Shown here: positions 38,226-49,590 of the stretch, in pieces
Layout: every line of letters begins with the position of its first letter
Numbering within the stretch: the stretch's first letter is position 1
Source: Nereocystis luetkeana
Taxonomy: Eukaryota > Sar > Phaeophyceae > Laminariales > Laminariaceae
Direction: 5' to 3'
Length of the DNA stretch: 64,000 bases
Assembly (NCBI GenBank): GCA_031213475.1
Contig: JARUPZ010000006.1
Coordinates: forward strand, 2,571,501 to 2,635,500
The notes under the pieces: generated by a model
The model's input: only the letters and a program-made list of their open reading frames with translations
Database searches by the model: none
What the model was told of the DNA's origin: nothing
Position numbers and translations under genes: made by a program

Positions 38226-38398
38226 ATAGTAACTGCCCTGCCCACGGAACACAGAAAGAGAGCAGTTGTTGCCCGACGATGTTGGGCGTCCCAAATAAGG
38301 CATTATGTCATATATATTTTTTTTAGTTTGCCTTCTGAATATGTGCAGGGCGTTATTCATTCAAAATGAAAAGGCTGACATAATTCATCGAATGCTAC

Positions 38399-38690
38399 TG
38401 TTAAGATCATGGACAGCGAGACACTTTGTATCCCTGGGCAGGTCTGCCTATTAAGCCGGTACTCTATTAAGCCGGTACTCATTGGTACTCACGTTAAAGC
38501 TCGCTTAGAGATAGAAGAGCCACTTCATTCCTTTCGTGCACGACAGAGACTGGGACCACGCTCGTGCCTCTCTGGCAAACCCCTGGTTTTCCACCTAATA
38601 TACGCCTTCCAAGTACTACATATACGTTCCCAGTGCCAGAACCCAGGTAAGTACCGGGCTTTCAACCTCATACAAAGCAGTATCATAACA
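38399..38690 (-). repeat. 3' LTR of the gypsy element
   Basis: 292 bp, TG...CA ends on the plus-strand reading, aligned over its whole length to 50138-50419. It differs by substitutions and by a duplicated CTATTAAGCCGGTACT-like segment near 38453. The visible divergence says the insertion is not recent. Confidence 0.9.
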
Positions 38691-39294
38691 CTAGTCCACT
38701 CTGATGAGCCGTATATGCAGAATTGTGGGAAATTCATGGTAACCCCGATTCCACAACTAGAACATGAGTCGAAGATGTGCCTCCTCAAAACCCACTCCCA
38801 CACCTCTGAACAAAAAGGCAACGAAGCCGGCAAAGTACGTAAACAAATATGAAAGGAAGCGTAGCCTCTAGGGGCAGGATAAAATCGTTAACGAAACACC
38901 ATCGCCATGTCACCCGCGACGGGGGGGGGCGAGGAAGATGCAGGGAAAGTGAAAACGGAACATAAAATAAAGACGAGAAGAAAAATATCACGGAAGATAT
39001 CAAGAGACATCGAAAACTGAGCCTACTACTCGGGAAACGTGTCCTGTGCCACAGTGAGTGGCACGATTACCCAAACCAGCCCCGACACAGAGCAGGGGGG
39101 TAGGAAGGACAGAATACGCGAAAAACATCCCTAACGAAGCCCAAGAAAAACACTAAAACAAACAACCCAGGAACACACCTGCCAAAAAACGAAATCGACC
39201 CGAAAAGTCGGGGAACGTCAACAACGAGAAACACCACCGCCCTAATCCGGAAAAACGTCAAGAAACAAATTCGAGCGCAGCCAAGAAGCGAAAA
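38691..39294. other. Non-coding 3' region of the gypsy element
   Basis: Between the pol stop and the 3' LTR. The plus strand is purine-rich (for example around 38930-39000). No convincing polypurine tract directly abuts the LTR at 38691, and no gene is seen. Confidence 0.5.
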
Positions 39295-40860
39295 TTAGCT
39301 ATCCACGGCGGCGCCTCGAGATTCGTCTACGTTACGCTGGACCCCCCGTGCAAATGCGCTAGCCAAGTGAAGTTGCAGACACCAAGAGCCTCGTACAGCT
39401 CTCGTCGAGGTCGTACAGCGCGCCGGAGAAAGAGGAAGCCTGATCGGTCCCGGGTCGTCCAAAACTCGAACCAAATATACTCCATCCGTGGGCGTTGTCG
39501 CGCTGATTTTTCCGAGACACCACAGTCCGTCGTCGCCCTTGTACCAAAAATGGGCCGCGTTGAGAAGCACGGTGTTGCAGTGTCGGCGAAGCCAGTCGAC
39601 GTGCGAGACGCAGCCATAGCCGGGTGCCAGAAACCGCTCGCCCTTACTTCGAGAGAGCTCCCGTTTTGCCGCGCCAACTCTCATTCGGCGGTACAGGCGG
39701 TTGGTTTGACGATGCTGGTTTGGGGTGCCGGCCCAGTAGCGCAACAACGCGGGGCGAGAAAGCTGAAGGTCCATTTTCCGTTCCCAGGATGGACGGGAGA
39801 GTCCAGTCCAGTGCGTCTCGTACATCACTGCGATGACGCCACCTCGACCTCGAACCGATTGGTGTCCGGTAATCTTTTCCACTTCGAGTCGGTGAAGAGG
39901 TGTTGAGACGTCGTCCGGGGTGGGTTTGTACACACATTTGAGATTTCTTGGAGAAGTTCTTGAGCACGTACTGCGTCAACCCCGCTGGCAAATATTTCGG
40001 TATGTCGCCATGGTCGTGGGGGTTGGCAGAGGGCTTGCAGCGTTGAACTGAAACGCGCCGACGAGCATCCGCGCCGAGCATATCGGACGGGAGATCCAAA
40101 TACAGGAGCTTTGCCCCAAGAGGAGATCCGTCCGGGGTGTCCACTGCGGAGCAGGGACCAAATGCGAGAACGTTGTAGGGGCCTGTCCAGTTGAGTGAGA
40201 GTTTGGCCTTGAGGACTTTGCTGTCCGTGTCGGGTTTTTCCCCCTGTCGGATGGTGGCCGCCGTATTCTACACCCACGCCCAGCCGCCTACGTCAAATCT
40301 GGGGAACGGACGCAGAGCGTCGGCGAGGACGGAGCTGCGGCGGTTCACGCCGGCAACAGTGAGGGCGTGGTGTCCGCGAACGATACCGTACGCGCGCTGC
40401 TGGCGGTCCGCCGCCAAGTCGCGATAGGCGAGGGTGTCGCCGGCCAAGCTTTGGTGGCCGGCGATTCCAGCACGCTCTAAAATCGTGAGGGGGAGGCGTG
40501 GCAGCCGAGGGCGAACTGAAATTCGGCAGCTGCGCCGAGGGCGTCCAGGTCATTCGTGAGGGCGGGCGGTGCGTCAGTTGGCAGCGGAAGCGTTAAAAGA
40601 GGGGTTCCCACGTGTTCGGCGCGGTCGCGTTCGGACGGGATGGGTACCGTCGGGACCAACGAATCGGCAGGATCCCGGGCCAACACGACTGGTGCGGTCG
40701 GTCGCGGACGTGGGGCTCGCGGCGGGGTGATAGCGCGCCGGGTTGATATTCTATGGGGCCTGCCGGGCCCGAAGCCATTATCAACAGCAGGCGGCGCGGA
40801 GCCAGCGGTGGCGGTTGTTCGTCGGCGCGTTCGAGTGGAGATGCCTCCGGAAGACTGTAA
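39295..40860 (-). pseudogene. Integrase C-terminal region plus extension
   Basis: After a Pro-rich linker come FQFALGCHASP, a frame change near 40490, then ILERAGIAGHQSLAGDTLAY, FPRFDVGGWAWV followed by TAG, AKLSLNWTGPYNVLAFGPCS, KLLYLDLPSDM and RRVSVQRCKPSANPHDHGD. The NWTGPY segment is the SH3-like C-terminal domain of gypsy integrase. A further frame change near 39910 leads to an extension (LEVEKITGHQSVRGRGGVIA, then AHFWYKGDDGLWCLGKI and VLDDPGPIRLP) ending in TAA at 39297-39295. That extension looks like a small beta-barrel (chromo/Tudor-like) module. The HHCC finger and the DDE catalytic core are absent. Confidence 0.8.
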
Positions 40861-40919
40861 GATGGGCGGAGGCGCCGGGGTTCCAGGCGGCGATGGGGTA
40901 GACGCGGCCGGATCAGGGG

Positions 40920-41430
40920 TTACAGTGGAATCTTCTCCCTGTGAAAAGCTCGTCGGGGGAGAGGCGCGCTGGGCGACAATCGTCGCTGCAGCGGGGCGTC
41001 GGCATTGCCCTGGCCGGGAGGGGCAGACGCGGCCAGATCAGTGATCACAGCAGAATCCTCTCCCAGTAAAAATTCTCGTCGGGGGAGGAGCGCGGTTGGC
41101 GACAATCGTCGATGCAGTGGGGGCTTAAGCATAGCCCTCACCGGGAGGGGCAGACGCGGCCGGAGCAATGCTCACGGCGGAATCTTCTCCCTGTAAAGTG
41201 CTCGTCGGGGGAGGAGCGTTCTGGGCGACAATCGTCGCTACAGCGGGGGCTTCTGCATTGCCCTGGCCTGAAGGGTCAGACGCGGCCGGAGCAGTGCTTA
41301 CAGCGGAATCTTCTCCCTGAAAAAAATGCTCGTCGGGAGACGAGCGCGCTGGGCGACAATCGTCGCTGGAGCGGTTGCTTCTGCAGAGCCCTGGTCACCC
41401 CCGGGGGGTACGAAAAAAATCGAAGCGAAA
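40920..41430 (-). repeat. 126-bp tandem units where the integrase core should be
   Basis: Four units start near 40922, 41048, 41174 and 41301. Each contains GCGGAATCTTCTCCC, CTCGTCGGGGGAG, GGGCGACAATCGTCG and GGGGCAGACGCGGCC. The 42-codon period keeps a linker-like frame (Ser/Ala/Pro rich). It lies between the RNase H tether and the integrase C-terminal part. Confidence 0.85.
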
Positions 41431-41729
41431 GCGGCGTTGGCGGCGGGTGACAAAACCCTCCAGCCAGGACGGCGATCGACGGTGGGAACGGAAGCAGAGA
41501 CACGAGCGACGAATCTCCCCGAAAGAGCGGAGAGGTCGTCAATCCTCATACGTGGCCCGTGTGTGCGAAACTCGCGATATTCCGAAGAGGTGAAAAGTAG
41601 CCCAACCAAGGCGGCACTTTCGGTGCGGGGCCCCAGCCCACCCAAACCGACACCGGGGGTCGGGGAAGAGCGAGTGCGAAGCCCGCGGGGCTGGATGAGG
41701 AAGATACCCCCGTCCTCGACGGGGTGAGG

Positions 41730-42190
41730 CTGCTAGACCCACTGCGGTCGTGTTCTATGGCGGGCTCTGGCAAGCGAGAGAGAAAATCAGCATTGCCGTT
41801 GGCGCTGCCCTGGCGGTACTCGAGGGTGTAGTCGAACGCTGTGAGGAACTCGAGTCACCGCTGAACTCGCGCAGTGTGATCCCCTACTTTGCCGATGCTC
41901 TCAAGTGCCTTGTGGTCGGAAAAAATGCGAAACTTTGTCTCCCATAGGTAGCCGCGGAGTCGCTTGATAGCCCAGACAATGCTGCCAGCTTCCAGGTCTA
42001 ACGGAGTCCGGTGCCTCTCGGAATCCAGAGTAGCGTGGCTGATACAAGCAATGGGCCGTACCGAGCCGTCAAGTTGTTCTTGTTCAAGCACGGCACCAAA
42101 ACCGTCGAGGCAGGCGTCAGAGTACACGCGAAAGGAGCGGGAGCCGTCGGCTACAGCGTCCCAGTCCGGGAAGACCAAAAATGATGGAGC
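41730..42190 (-). pseudogene. RNase H domain and tether of gypsy Pol
   Basis: The minus-strand frame reads FLVFPDWDAVADGSR, FRVYSDACLDGFGAVLEQ, LDLEAGSIVWAIKRLRGYLW and KFRIFSDHKALESIGKVG. These hold the three acidic residues (SDA, LEA, SDH) typical of Ty3/gypsy RNase H. A TGA at 41857-41855 replaces the usual Trp. Translation past it gives the standard tether, ending DFLSRLPEP. No reverse transcriptase palm motif (xxDD) is found anywhere in the element. Confidence 0.85.
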
Positions 42191-42740
42191 AACGAGGTGG
42201 TAGAGAGCGGTAAGAACAGCTATTAAAACGCATCCAGCTGGCACTTTCCGGGAGTACTGTATGCAGCATGACCGAGGGGGGAGCCAGGCAGGCGCAAACT
42301 GCGAGGGAACACGTAGGCTCATTTTCTTGAAACAAATGAACGCTCCAGGTGCACTCTCGTCGATGTCTTCAGAGGGGTTGATTCGCCCAACCCCCCCCAG
42401 GAACAAGGGGCACATTTCGGCTCGCACCCGATGGATGCCGCACCAACCTCGAGCATGCGATTCAAGACATCGGCTTAAATGAAGGTCTGCGGGGAGCCAG
42501 TGTCAAGAAGCGCCGCGCAACCAAAAGGTGCAAGAACGCCAGCTCGTCAGCTCCGCTGTGAATTGCGATTTTCGTTGTAAAAGAGACGTCATCGAGGGTA
42601 ATGGTGTCCTCAACGAGGCAGGGGCCGTGCTCTGGCAGCGCGAGGGAGGGGTCGACACCAGGTGCGACAGCCAAACCCTCGGGGTTGTGATCAGCCCGCG
42701 CGTCAGAAAAATAGGTCGAAAACTCCAAGGGAGGACCTAG
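42190..42740 (-). pseudogene. Retropepsin-like aspartic protease, frameshifted
   Basis: A minus-strand frame contains TITLDDVSFTTKIAIHSGA (about 42600), then a frame change near 42520. The active-site segment LLDTGSPQTFI has its D-T-G at 42504-42496 and is followed by a stop, then NRMLEVGAAS in the same frame. Past another frame change the flap-side sequence (NEPTCSLAV) continues to about 42190. There it joins the RT/RNase H linker directly, which marks the deletion that removed the reverse transcriptase. The enzyme would cut the Gag-Pol polyprotein. Confidence 0.8.
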
Positions 42741-42859
42741 GCAAGCGCGGGCCACGGCCAAAGGGCGAGGCGGCGCTGGAGAAATCTCATGAATTATGTC
42801 AGTCGTGGTCGGAGTGCGAAAATATGAAAGGAGGCGGGGGGTGCCAACCCGGCCTCACT

Positions 42860-43345
42860 TGAGCGGAGGGTGTCGCGAACGGCGGAAAAAGCTTTCCTGA
42901 GCAAGTTTTCGCCACGCCACCGAGAGGGGTCTGGAGCCTCGGGGTTGTCCGCCCGGAGTCCGATGCCCCACACGGGGTCAAAAGCGCTGGCAAGCCAAAA
43001 TTTTGTTGCCAGTCCTCAATAATGGCTGCTTCATGACCGGGTTTTGCGTGAATTTGGCAAAGGAACCAGCAAGGACGGCGTCTTCCCGAACGCGGTCCCA
43101 GGTAGAGCAGTCGTAGTTATGCACGCGTCGATTGAGGCGTCTCTGCTCGCGAGGGTCTTGCGAGGCCATAATCCGCTCCGCTCTATCGTGATCCAGAAAA
43201 AGGCGAGCCTTTTCAGCCATCATATACTGCTCAGCGCAGGAATATGTCAATCCGTCAATGACAAAAACCGAGGGGGACCACTGCGAAATCTAGGAGGGGG
43301 GGTGCCAGAAAAGTACCACCCGCTCCGTTGAACACTCGAGAGTAG
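42860..43345 (-). pseudogene. NADAR-family domain inside the gypsy polyprotein, broken
   Basis: The frame reads ...RVVLFWHPPS, a TAG at 43292-43290, then ISQWSPSVFVIDGLTYS, AEQYMMAEKARLF, ASQDPREQRRL, AKFTQNPVMKQPLL. After a one-base frame change near 42990 comes FDPVWGIGLRADNPEAPDPS and WRGENLLRKAFSAVRDTL. These are in order the conserved segments of the NADAR (YbiA/DUF1768) fold. Some members of that family remove ADP-ribose from guanine or process riboflavin/NAD-type metabolites. It sits between the Gag knuckle and the protease. One stop and one frameshift make this copy non-functional as read. The assignment rests on motif recognition from memory. Confidence 0.8.
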
Positions 43346-44763
43346 GGTCAAAGACCGAAGATGTCGAGTCGTCGGTGGCCGCCGTTGCGGTGTGTGTTTG
43401 GGGGAGTGTTCTTCTCGGAGAACACTGAGCACCTGGTGCACGAGGCGAGTCCGGTTCCACGTATACTGACTCAGTGTCACCATTGCCCGTATTCAAAAAA
43501 TCGCCAGAAGGTTCTCTTACTGCGCCCGATGATCTCTGTCCTGGACCAAAGGGGGCAGGGGGCTCTGAGCCCGTTCTGCTTGACGAGAGCTGCGATTCTT
43601 CCGAATTTAACTGGTATGCAGTCCGGTTGATCTGACCGGAGGCTGTGGAGTCACCACTGGCTCGACGGGTAGTACCAGGTTTTTCCTGATCCTCTGGAGC
43701 CGAAGGAACGCGGCGCACGTGGAGTGGCGTGCGCGAAGGCGAAAGATGGCCTGCAGACCCTGTAGACGACTTCAAGAACGGGGCTCCGGTGGGGGGAAAC
43801 AAAGGGTCCACTTGAGAGGGCTTCCGTCCTGTAGACCTGGTGGGGAAGGGGGGCGAGGTAGCTAATCCTGTCGACTCTTCCTTAATAGGAAAAAGGATTG
43901 AACGGCCACGCTTTTTACGAGGAAACGCCTACTTGAGCTTCAACCGAGATCTCGGGGTTTCCGTGTTTGCCTTCCCGCACCTCAAACGGACCGTCACCGC
44001 ATGGCCGGGAGGTGAAAGCGGGGCACACCCTCGCTGAAAAAAACGACGCAACGGCGAGACACGCGTGATGCCGCGCGGTTCGTGGTTCGGGAGAGGGGAG
44101 TTTATCTCGCCTGCTCTCGTGCCCAGGGCAAGGGGAGCGGCGTTCGAGCCGCGGGCTCCCGACGTTGATATAGACACCCGGGGACTCCCCGGTAGAACCG
44201 GTGGAGCTGAGTCGCTGCATCGGTCGGACGTACGGAGCAACGCGCGGGAAGGGGGCGGCGCAGGGCGACGCTGAGTGCTGAGCGAGCTTGGGACGCGTGT
44301 GTCTTGTGAAAAAAATGTATTTGCTCCCGGCAATGCTGGCGGCGGGCGGGCGGGAGGCGCCGAACCGTTGCCGACCTGTCAGTTGACGGCGGGGAACGTG
44401 CCTGGGTGTCGTACGTTGGTGTTACCGTCCGAATTATGCGAGGCACCATAGTGAACCCCCGACGCGGGAGCCGCGGTGGAAGAGGCAGAGGTGGTCGAAC
44501 CACCACCGTGGTAGCCGGAGTTAGACTGTTGGTGCCCTCGTTCAACGTGTGTGTTGTAGCCGTCACCTTAACTTGGCCCTGCCCGTGATGCTGCTTACGC
44601 GAATGGCCTGAACGTCGCCTGGTTTTCTTGTGGTTGTTCTTGTTCGGCCGTGCGTTAATTTCGCGGCGGTGTGTGTTTGCCAACGACGGAACGCCGCTCC
44701 GTCGTCGCCAAGAGGTCCGAGGTCGGGGTTGAGAATACCGCTGAGGTTTTGAAAAGGATGCCT

Positions 44764-44805
44764 ACACTGTCTGAGGGAGTGTGAGTCTTCGTCGCAGTTC
44801 GAACA
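44764..44805 (-). other. CCHC zinc knuckle of Gag
   Basis: The minus strand encodes CSNCDEDSHSLRQC, an exact C-x2-C-x4-H-x4-C knuckle of the kind that binds RNA in retroelement nucleocapsids. It lies after the capsid-like region and before the NADAR domain, as expected for the end of gag. Confidence 0.9.
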
Positions 44806-45075
44806 GCGGCCTCGGTTTTCGCTGAGGGCGGCCGCGCGGGCGACCGATGAAAGTAGACCGCTCCAGAGAGGGGGGTCATCGGTCTGGATGGGCTTGCAAA
44901 CCGCGTGAACTTCAGCATAATAGTGTTCGTCTAGGGCCAGAAGTTGGAAGCGGTGTCAAGACACGGGTCGAGGCAGTCAGGGATGGATGTGTGGACGCTC
45001 ATCACAAGCGGATTATTGCGCGACCCCGTCTGCCAAACAGGCGACTGGGGAAGCGTCCGGCCCTGGCCGCGACCA

Positions 45076-47926
45076 TTACCGGCGGGCCGGGGCCCCGACG
45101 GGGCGGACGACCGCACACTTGTCCAAGAAGCAGACAAATATTTCTTTTTTGCCGTTGATGGCAGGTGTCTTATTATTCGCGAGAGTCTCAAAAGTCAGCC
45201 ACATGGCGTCCAAAGTACCAAACGGTCTCGACACCGTAGCCAAAACTCCCAGGTACAGCGTGGTCATCAAGCTGGGGAACTGCTCGTTAACTGCCATCCG
45301 AACAACCTCCTAAACAACCTCCACCCCCGGAGCCAAAACACGCTCAGTCCTCGTCGCTGCCGACACCACTCCACGAAAAGCACGGCTAAAATTGCAAAAG
45401 GGGGTCCCGTTAGGTACGTTCACATTATGGAACTTGGTGTAGCTGGCCCCCGTGTCGGTGTGATCGAAGTGGTTGCTCAACAGCCTCAGGAGGAGGGTCA
45501 ACGCTTCCGGTCCCGTCGATCCAGTTGCGAGGGGGCGCGACACCTGCCCAAAGATATCATCCATCAAGGTAGCGAGGGGGACGGTCGTGGGCCTGTCAGG
45601 TTCGATGGCGCGCGCGAAGGATTTCTTGAGGGGGGTACCCCCAACCGGGGATTCAATCGGTAGAACTGAGGCCTTCGTGGCTGCCATCCTTGGACATCAT
45701 GAGAATATCAGACGTTGAGGCCTTAACCGAGCGAGTTACTTGCTGCGCGGCGTCAGAAGGGTTGATCGAGGGGGGAAAAAGTAAAATAGAAATTCGTGAA
45801 ATATTCTTCAGTCCCAGGTGTTTGTACGCCCGTTGGACGTCTGCGGTGTGCTTTTTCACGGCGGCGGCGGCGGCAGAGTCGATCGCCGCCTGCGAGCGTG
45901 GGCAAGGTTAGACGACACGGGCATGGCGCGGTCCTCGGACATGATCAGGCGACCAAGACTCGCGGCGAAGGGAGTGACTTCCGCCAACAAGGGAACCACT
46001 TGCCTCTTGGAGCCGGTGGTGACTTCGGGAACGGGGCTTTCGCCGTTGCCGTCCGTGGAGGACCTCGAAAAGTTGGTCTGAGACGCGTTTCCCCGCGGGC
46101 GGTCGCCCCAATTTCGCCCGTCCCTCGAACTGTCCTTCCCCTGGCCCCGGTTCCGCCGCCAACCAGCCCCGTTTCACCGAAACGTGCTCGTGCCATGGTC
46201 TGAACCCTGTCCGCGGCGGGCCTTGCCGTCTTGGCCTGTCGAGGCTGCCCCCGTGCTTGGACGCCGGCGGTCCCGGGAGTTATCGCGGCGGTAGGGGTGG
46301 TCACGGGCCCCCGAGCGGTCGGGGATTCCCCGGTGTTGATGCCCCGGGGGTCGGTGAGTCCTGTCGTCCGAGAGGAGGTTGGAGGGGGCGTGGGCCTGAC
46401 CCGAGCCCTGTCCGACGTCCGGGACCCGTTGTCCCTGGGCGCCGAGGTCGGCCCGGCGCTTGCAATGGCGCCCATACTCCTTCGGGGTCGGCCAAAAACC
46501 GCTGGCGGAGCACAACTCGTGCGCCTGCCGCAGGCTTTTCACGAGGGCCATGGTGTGCTCCCGGCGTTGCTGGGCCTTCCAGCTGCCCCCCGCCATGACA
46601 AGCCAAGCGTCGCGAACGAAGAGGTCGTCCTCGGGCATGTCCAGTAGGAGCTCGCGAGCGGCAGAGACAACCTTCGAAGCCGTTTCCGAGGGGAAGCATG
46701 AATTTGGGGCGGCGGCCATGCAGGCGACACTCCCCTGGAAGAAATCCAGATCCCCGGTACGCTTGATCCGGGCGTCGACCGCGATGGCGCTAGGAGGGAG
46801 CGTGGCGGAGGAGTCAAAACTGGGGGCTGGAGTGGCGGTTGTCGCGGCCTTAGCGAGGGGAAGGCGCTCCTCTGAGTTTCTTGTCCCGGCAACACTACGG
46901 GGTTCGTGCTGCTGTCCGCCCGCACCACCCGCAGATTCTCCCTGGCGCGGGATAGAGTCTCCTGGGCACAGGAGACAGGGCGCGCGGCGTCCTACGAGTC
47001 CACGGCGGCCTCCTTCGAAGCGTTGTTTGCGGCCTCCGAAGCAGTGGTAGCGTTGGCGGCGGTGCAAGCGGCCGCTGATGCCACATTCTCGGCCACCGTG
47101 AGCGCCTGCGCCCGGCGGTGGGCCTTTTTCCGTCGAGGTCGCTCCGAGGGTCTCGGCGGCAGTCAAGGCCCGTTCGGCCGTCGCGACATAGGGGTGATCG
47201 TCGGCTGCAAGAGGCCATGATTCCCCGCTGAGGCCCGGCACGTCTAACCATCGCCGGACCAGGGCCGCCTGGGCCTCGACCGAAAGGGAGGTCCAGGCCT
47301 CTGGTACTCGGGAGGAGCGGGGCTTGATCCCCGTCCAGCGATGTCTCCCTAGCGGCGCCTGGCATCGTCGCCCGCAACCCGTCCTTGAAACTGCGGGCCT
47401 CGTAGTCCACAGCGTCGTCCAAATCCGTCCGGCCCGGACGCTGGGGTGTCCGCTCTCCCGACGAGGGAGAGGAGCCGTAAGTCCTCAGGCCGCTGGCAGG
47501 CCTGGCGGGGCTGGGGGACTCCTCCTTCGTCTTTGGTGTCCGTGGCATGCTGAGTCGGGGACGGGCGAAAAACATCGGGGCAGGGGAGGGCATCGGGGCA
47601 GGGGAGGACACCGGAGGCGGGGGGGGCAGCATTCGGCGGAACTCAGGGTCGTGTAACGAAGGAGCTGCGGTGGCAGTATCCACGGCTCGTGCTTCAGCAA
47701 CTTGTCTAGCGGTGATGAGGGCATGGCGAGCCATTCGGCGAGCACGACGAGCGCTTGGGGAGCCAGCCTCGATCCGAGAAGGTGGCGCGAAAGATATCCG
47801 GTCGTCAAGGGGTGTACGTGTACTAACATCCAGTGTGTTTGGTGCAGGTACGTCGCCGGTACTGGGGGGGCAATAATAAGCATCGTCCCTTCCAACAGGA
47901 GTTTTTATTTTATTTTTTCTCAGCAC
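45076..47926 (-). pseudogene. gag: gag region, broken
   Basis: Successive minus-strand frames give one Gag-like protein with interruptions. There is a Pro/Ser-rich N-terminal part (from about 47920), an Ala-rich segment near 47090-46970 that contains an in-frame TAG, and a region with SFDSSATLPPSAIAVDARI and PEDDLFVRDAWLVM (about 46850-46600). A capsid-like part follows near 45690-45080 (for example FSRAFRGVVSAATRTE). Frame changes fall near 47320, 47100, 46850 and 46400. No ATG is certain for the start. In gypsy elements this protein forms the particle that packages the RNA. Confidence 0.75.
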
Positions 47927-47929
47927 ATT

Positions 47930-49130
47930 TTCCAGCAGAATCGTCGCGGATCGCTACAGCAGCGGGTGTGGTAGGCGATATACTGAATTCCACGATGCCG
48001 TCTTGTGGGCGGGGGGCAGGAAAACTTTCTCGAGCGGCCGTGTCGCTCCCTCTAGCAGCAGTCTCAAAACTTGCAGGTTCCAGCAGAATCGGCGTGGATG
48101 GCTACGGCAGAGGAAAAGGCAGGTGCACTACTGAAATGCAGTGTATCGTTTTGTGGGCGAGGCGTGGGAAAATTTTCTCGTGCGGCCATATCTCGCCCTC
48201 TAACAGCAGCATCAAAACTCGCAGCCGTACTGGAAGTTTCAGCAGAAACGGCGCGGGTGGGCACAGCAGCGGACAACGCAGGCGCAATACCGAAAACCAG
48301 TGTGCCGTCTTGTGGGCGAGGCGTGGGAAAAAATCACGAGCGACCATATCGCTCCCTCTAACAGCAGCATCAAAACTCGCAGCCGTACTGGATTGTTCAG
48401 CAGAAACGGCTCGGGCGGGTACAGCAACGGGCAACGCAGGTGCGATACCGAAATCCAGTTTGCCGTCATGTGAGCGAGGCATGGAAATATTCACGAGCGC
48501 CCGTATCGCTCCTTCTGACAGCAGCACAACAACTCCAATCAGTACTGGAGTTGCCACGATCTCTGTTTGTTGCTACAGCAGCGGGGGAAGTAGGCTCAAT
48601 ACTGAAATCCTGTGTGCCGTTTTGTGGGCGAGTCGTGGGAAAAAAATCACGAGCGACCATGTCGCTCCCTCTAACAGCAGCATCAAAACTCGCAGCCGTA
48701 CTGGATTGTTCAGCAGAAACGGCTCGGGCGGGTACAGCAACGGGCAACGCAGGTGCGATACCGAAATCCAGTTTGCCGTCATGTGAGCGAGGCATGGAAA
48801 TATTCACGAGCGCCCGTATCGCTCCTTCTGACAGCAGCACAACAACTCCAATCAGTACTGGAGTTGCCACGATCTCTGTTTGTTGCTACAGCAGCGGGGG
48901 AAGTAGGCTCAATACTGAAATCCTGTGTGCCGTTTTGTGGGCGAGGCACGGGAAAAAATTCACGAGCGGCCGCACCTCCCCCTCTAACAGCAGTATTAAA
49001 ACGCGCCGCAGTACGGAATTTCCACGCGGAATCGTCGTTTGCAGCTACAGCAGTTAGGAAAGCGGGCTCAATATTGAAATCCAGTGTGTCATCGTGTGGT
49101 TCAGGCGCGGAAAAAATCGCATCGTGTCGC
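47930..49130. repeat. About 157-bp tandem units in the gypsy 5' leader
   Basis: Phrases such as CAGCAGAAACGGC, CGCTCCCTCTAACAGCAG and TTTTGTGGGCGAG recur about every 157 bp (near 48074, 48238, 48398, 48711). A two-unit block of about 313 bp is duplicated almost perfectly (about 48313-48630 and 48625-48943). Long open frames here on both strands come from repeat structure. It lies between the 5' LTR and gag. Confidence 0.85.
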
Positions 49131-49299
49131 TCGCGTTGCGGGAAAAGATTCACGAGAGGCAGCATCGCTCCCGGCTGTCCTACGCGTACGTGCGAGGTCG
49201 GGCAGCAGTGGAAAAACAGTCTCAATCACTCTCTCATCTGGCCCAGGAGCAGGTAGATCAGAGGGCGAAGGGCGCAGGTGGGTGGCGTGGAAAACGCTA

Positions 49300-49590
49300 C
49301 GTGCAGGCTTGCCCGGCGCTCTCCGGCCCAGTGCAGAAGCAGCTGGCTCAACGCTCTCAGCGGAGCCAGGTTGCTTCGACGGCAGTAAAACGCTACGTCC
49401 AGGTTTGTCCGGCGCTCTCCGGCCCAGAGCAGAAGCAGCTGGCTCCACGCTCTCAGCGGAGCCAGGTGGTTTGGACGGCAGTAAAAAGCTACGTCGAGGT
49501 TTGTCCGGTGCTCTCCGGCCCAGAGCAGAAGCAGCTGGCTCGACGCCCTCTCAGCGGAGCCAGGTAGCTTGGACGGCAGCAGGCACGAGT
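49300..49590. repeat. 96-bp tandem units in the gypsy 5' leader
   Basis: Three units of about 96 bp containing GTCCGGCGCTCTCCGGCCCAG and GCAGCTGGCTC, then a fourth partial unit near 49660. The period is a multiple of three, so frames on both strands stay open. No domain is recognised. Confidence 0.85.

Larger units (their letters stand above)
36655..38398. other. Gene-free stretch between direct repeat B and the gypsy element
   Basis: No coding region that I can support. It holds a CGTCTTAG-type array (37190-37410), copies of the GGTACCTGGT palindrome and an (AAT)n microsatellite (38156-38225). Confidence 0.5.

Noticed and set aside
38409-38852. 147-codon plus-strand frame in the left LTR
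   Set aside because: It runs through the LTR, whose other copy breaks the frame. LTRs normally do not encode protein.
44944-45663. 239-codon plus-strand open frame
   Set aside because: Antisense of the Gag capsid/knuckle region, whose minus-strand translation carries the recognisable motifs.
47833-48786. 317-codon plus-strand open frame and similar frames to 49770
   Set aside because: They run antisense to gag and through tandem repeats; openness comes from the repeat composition.
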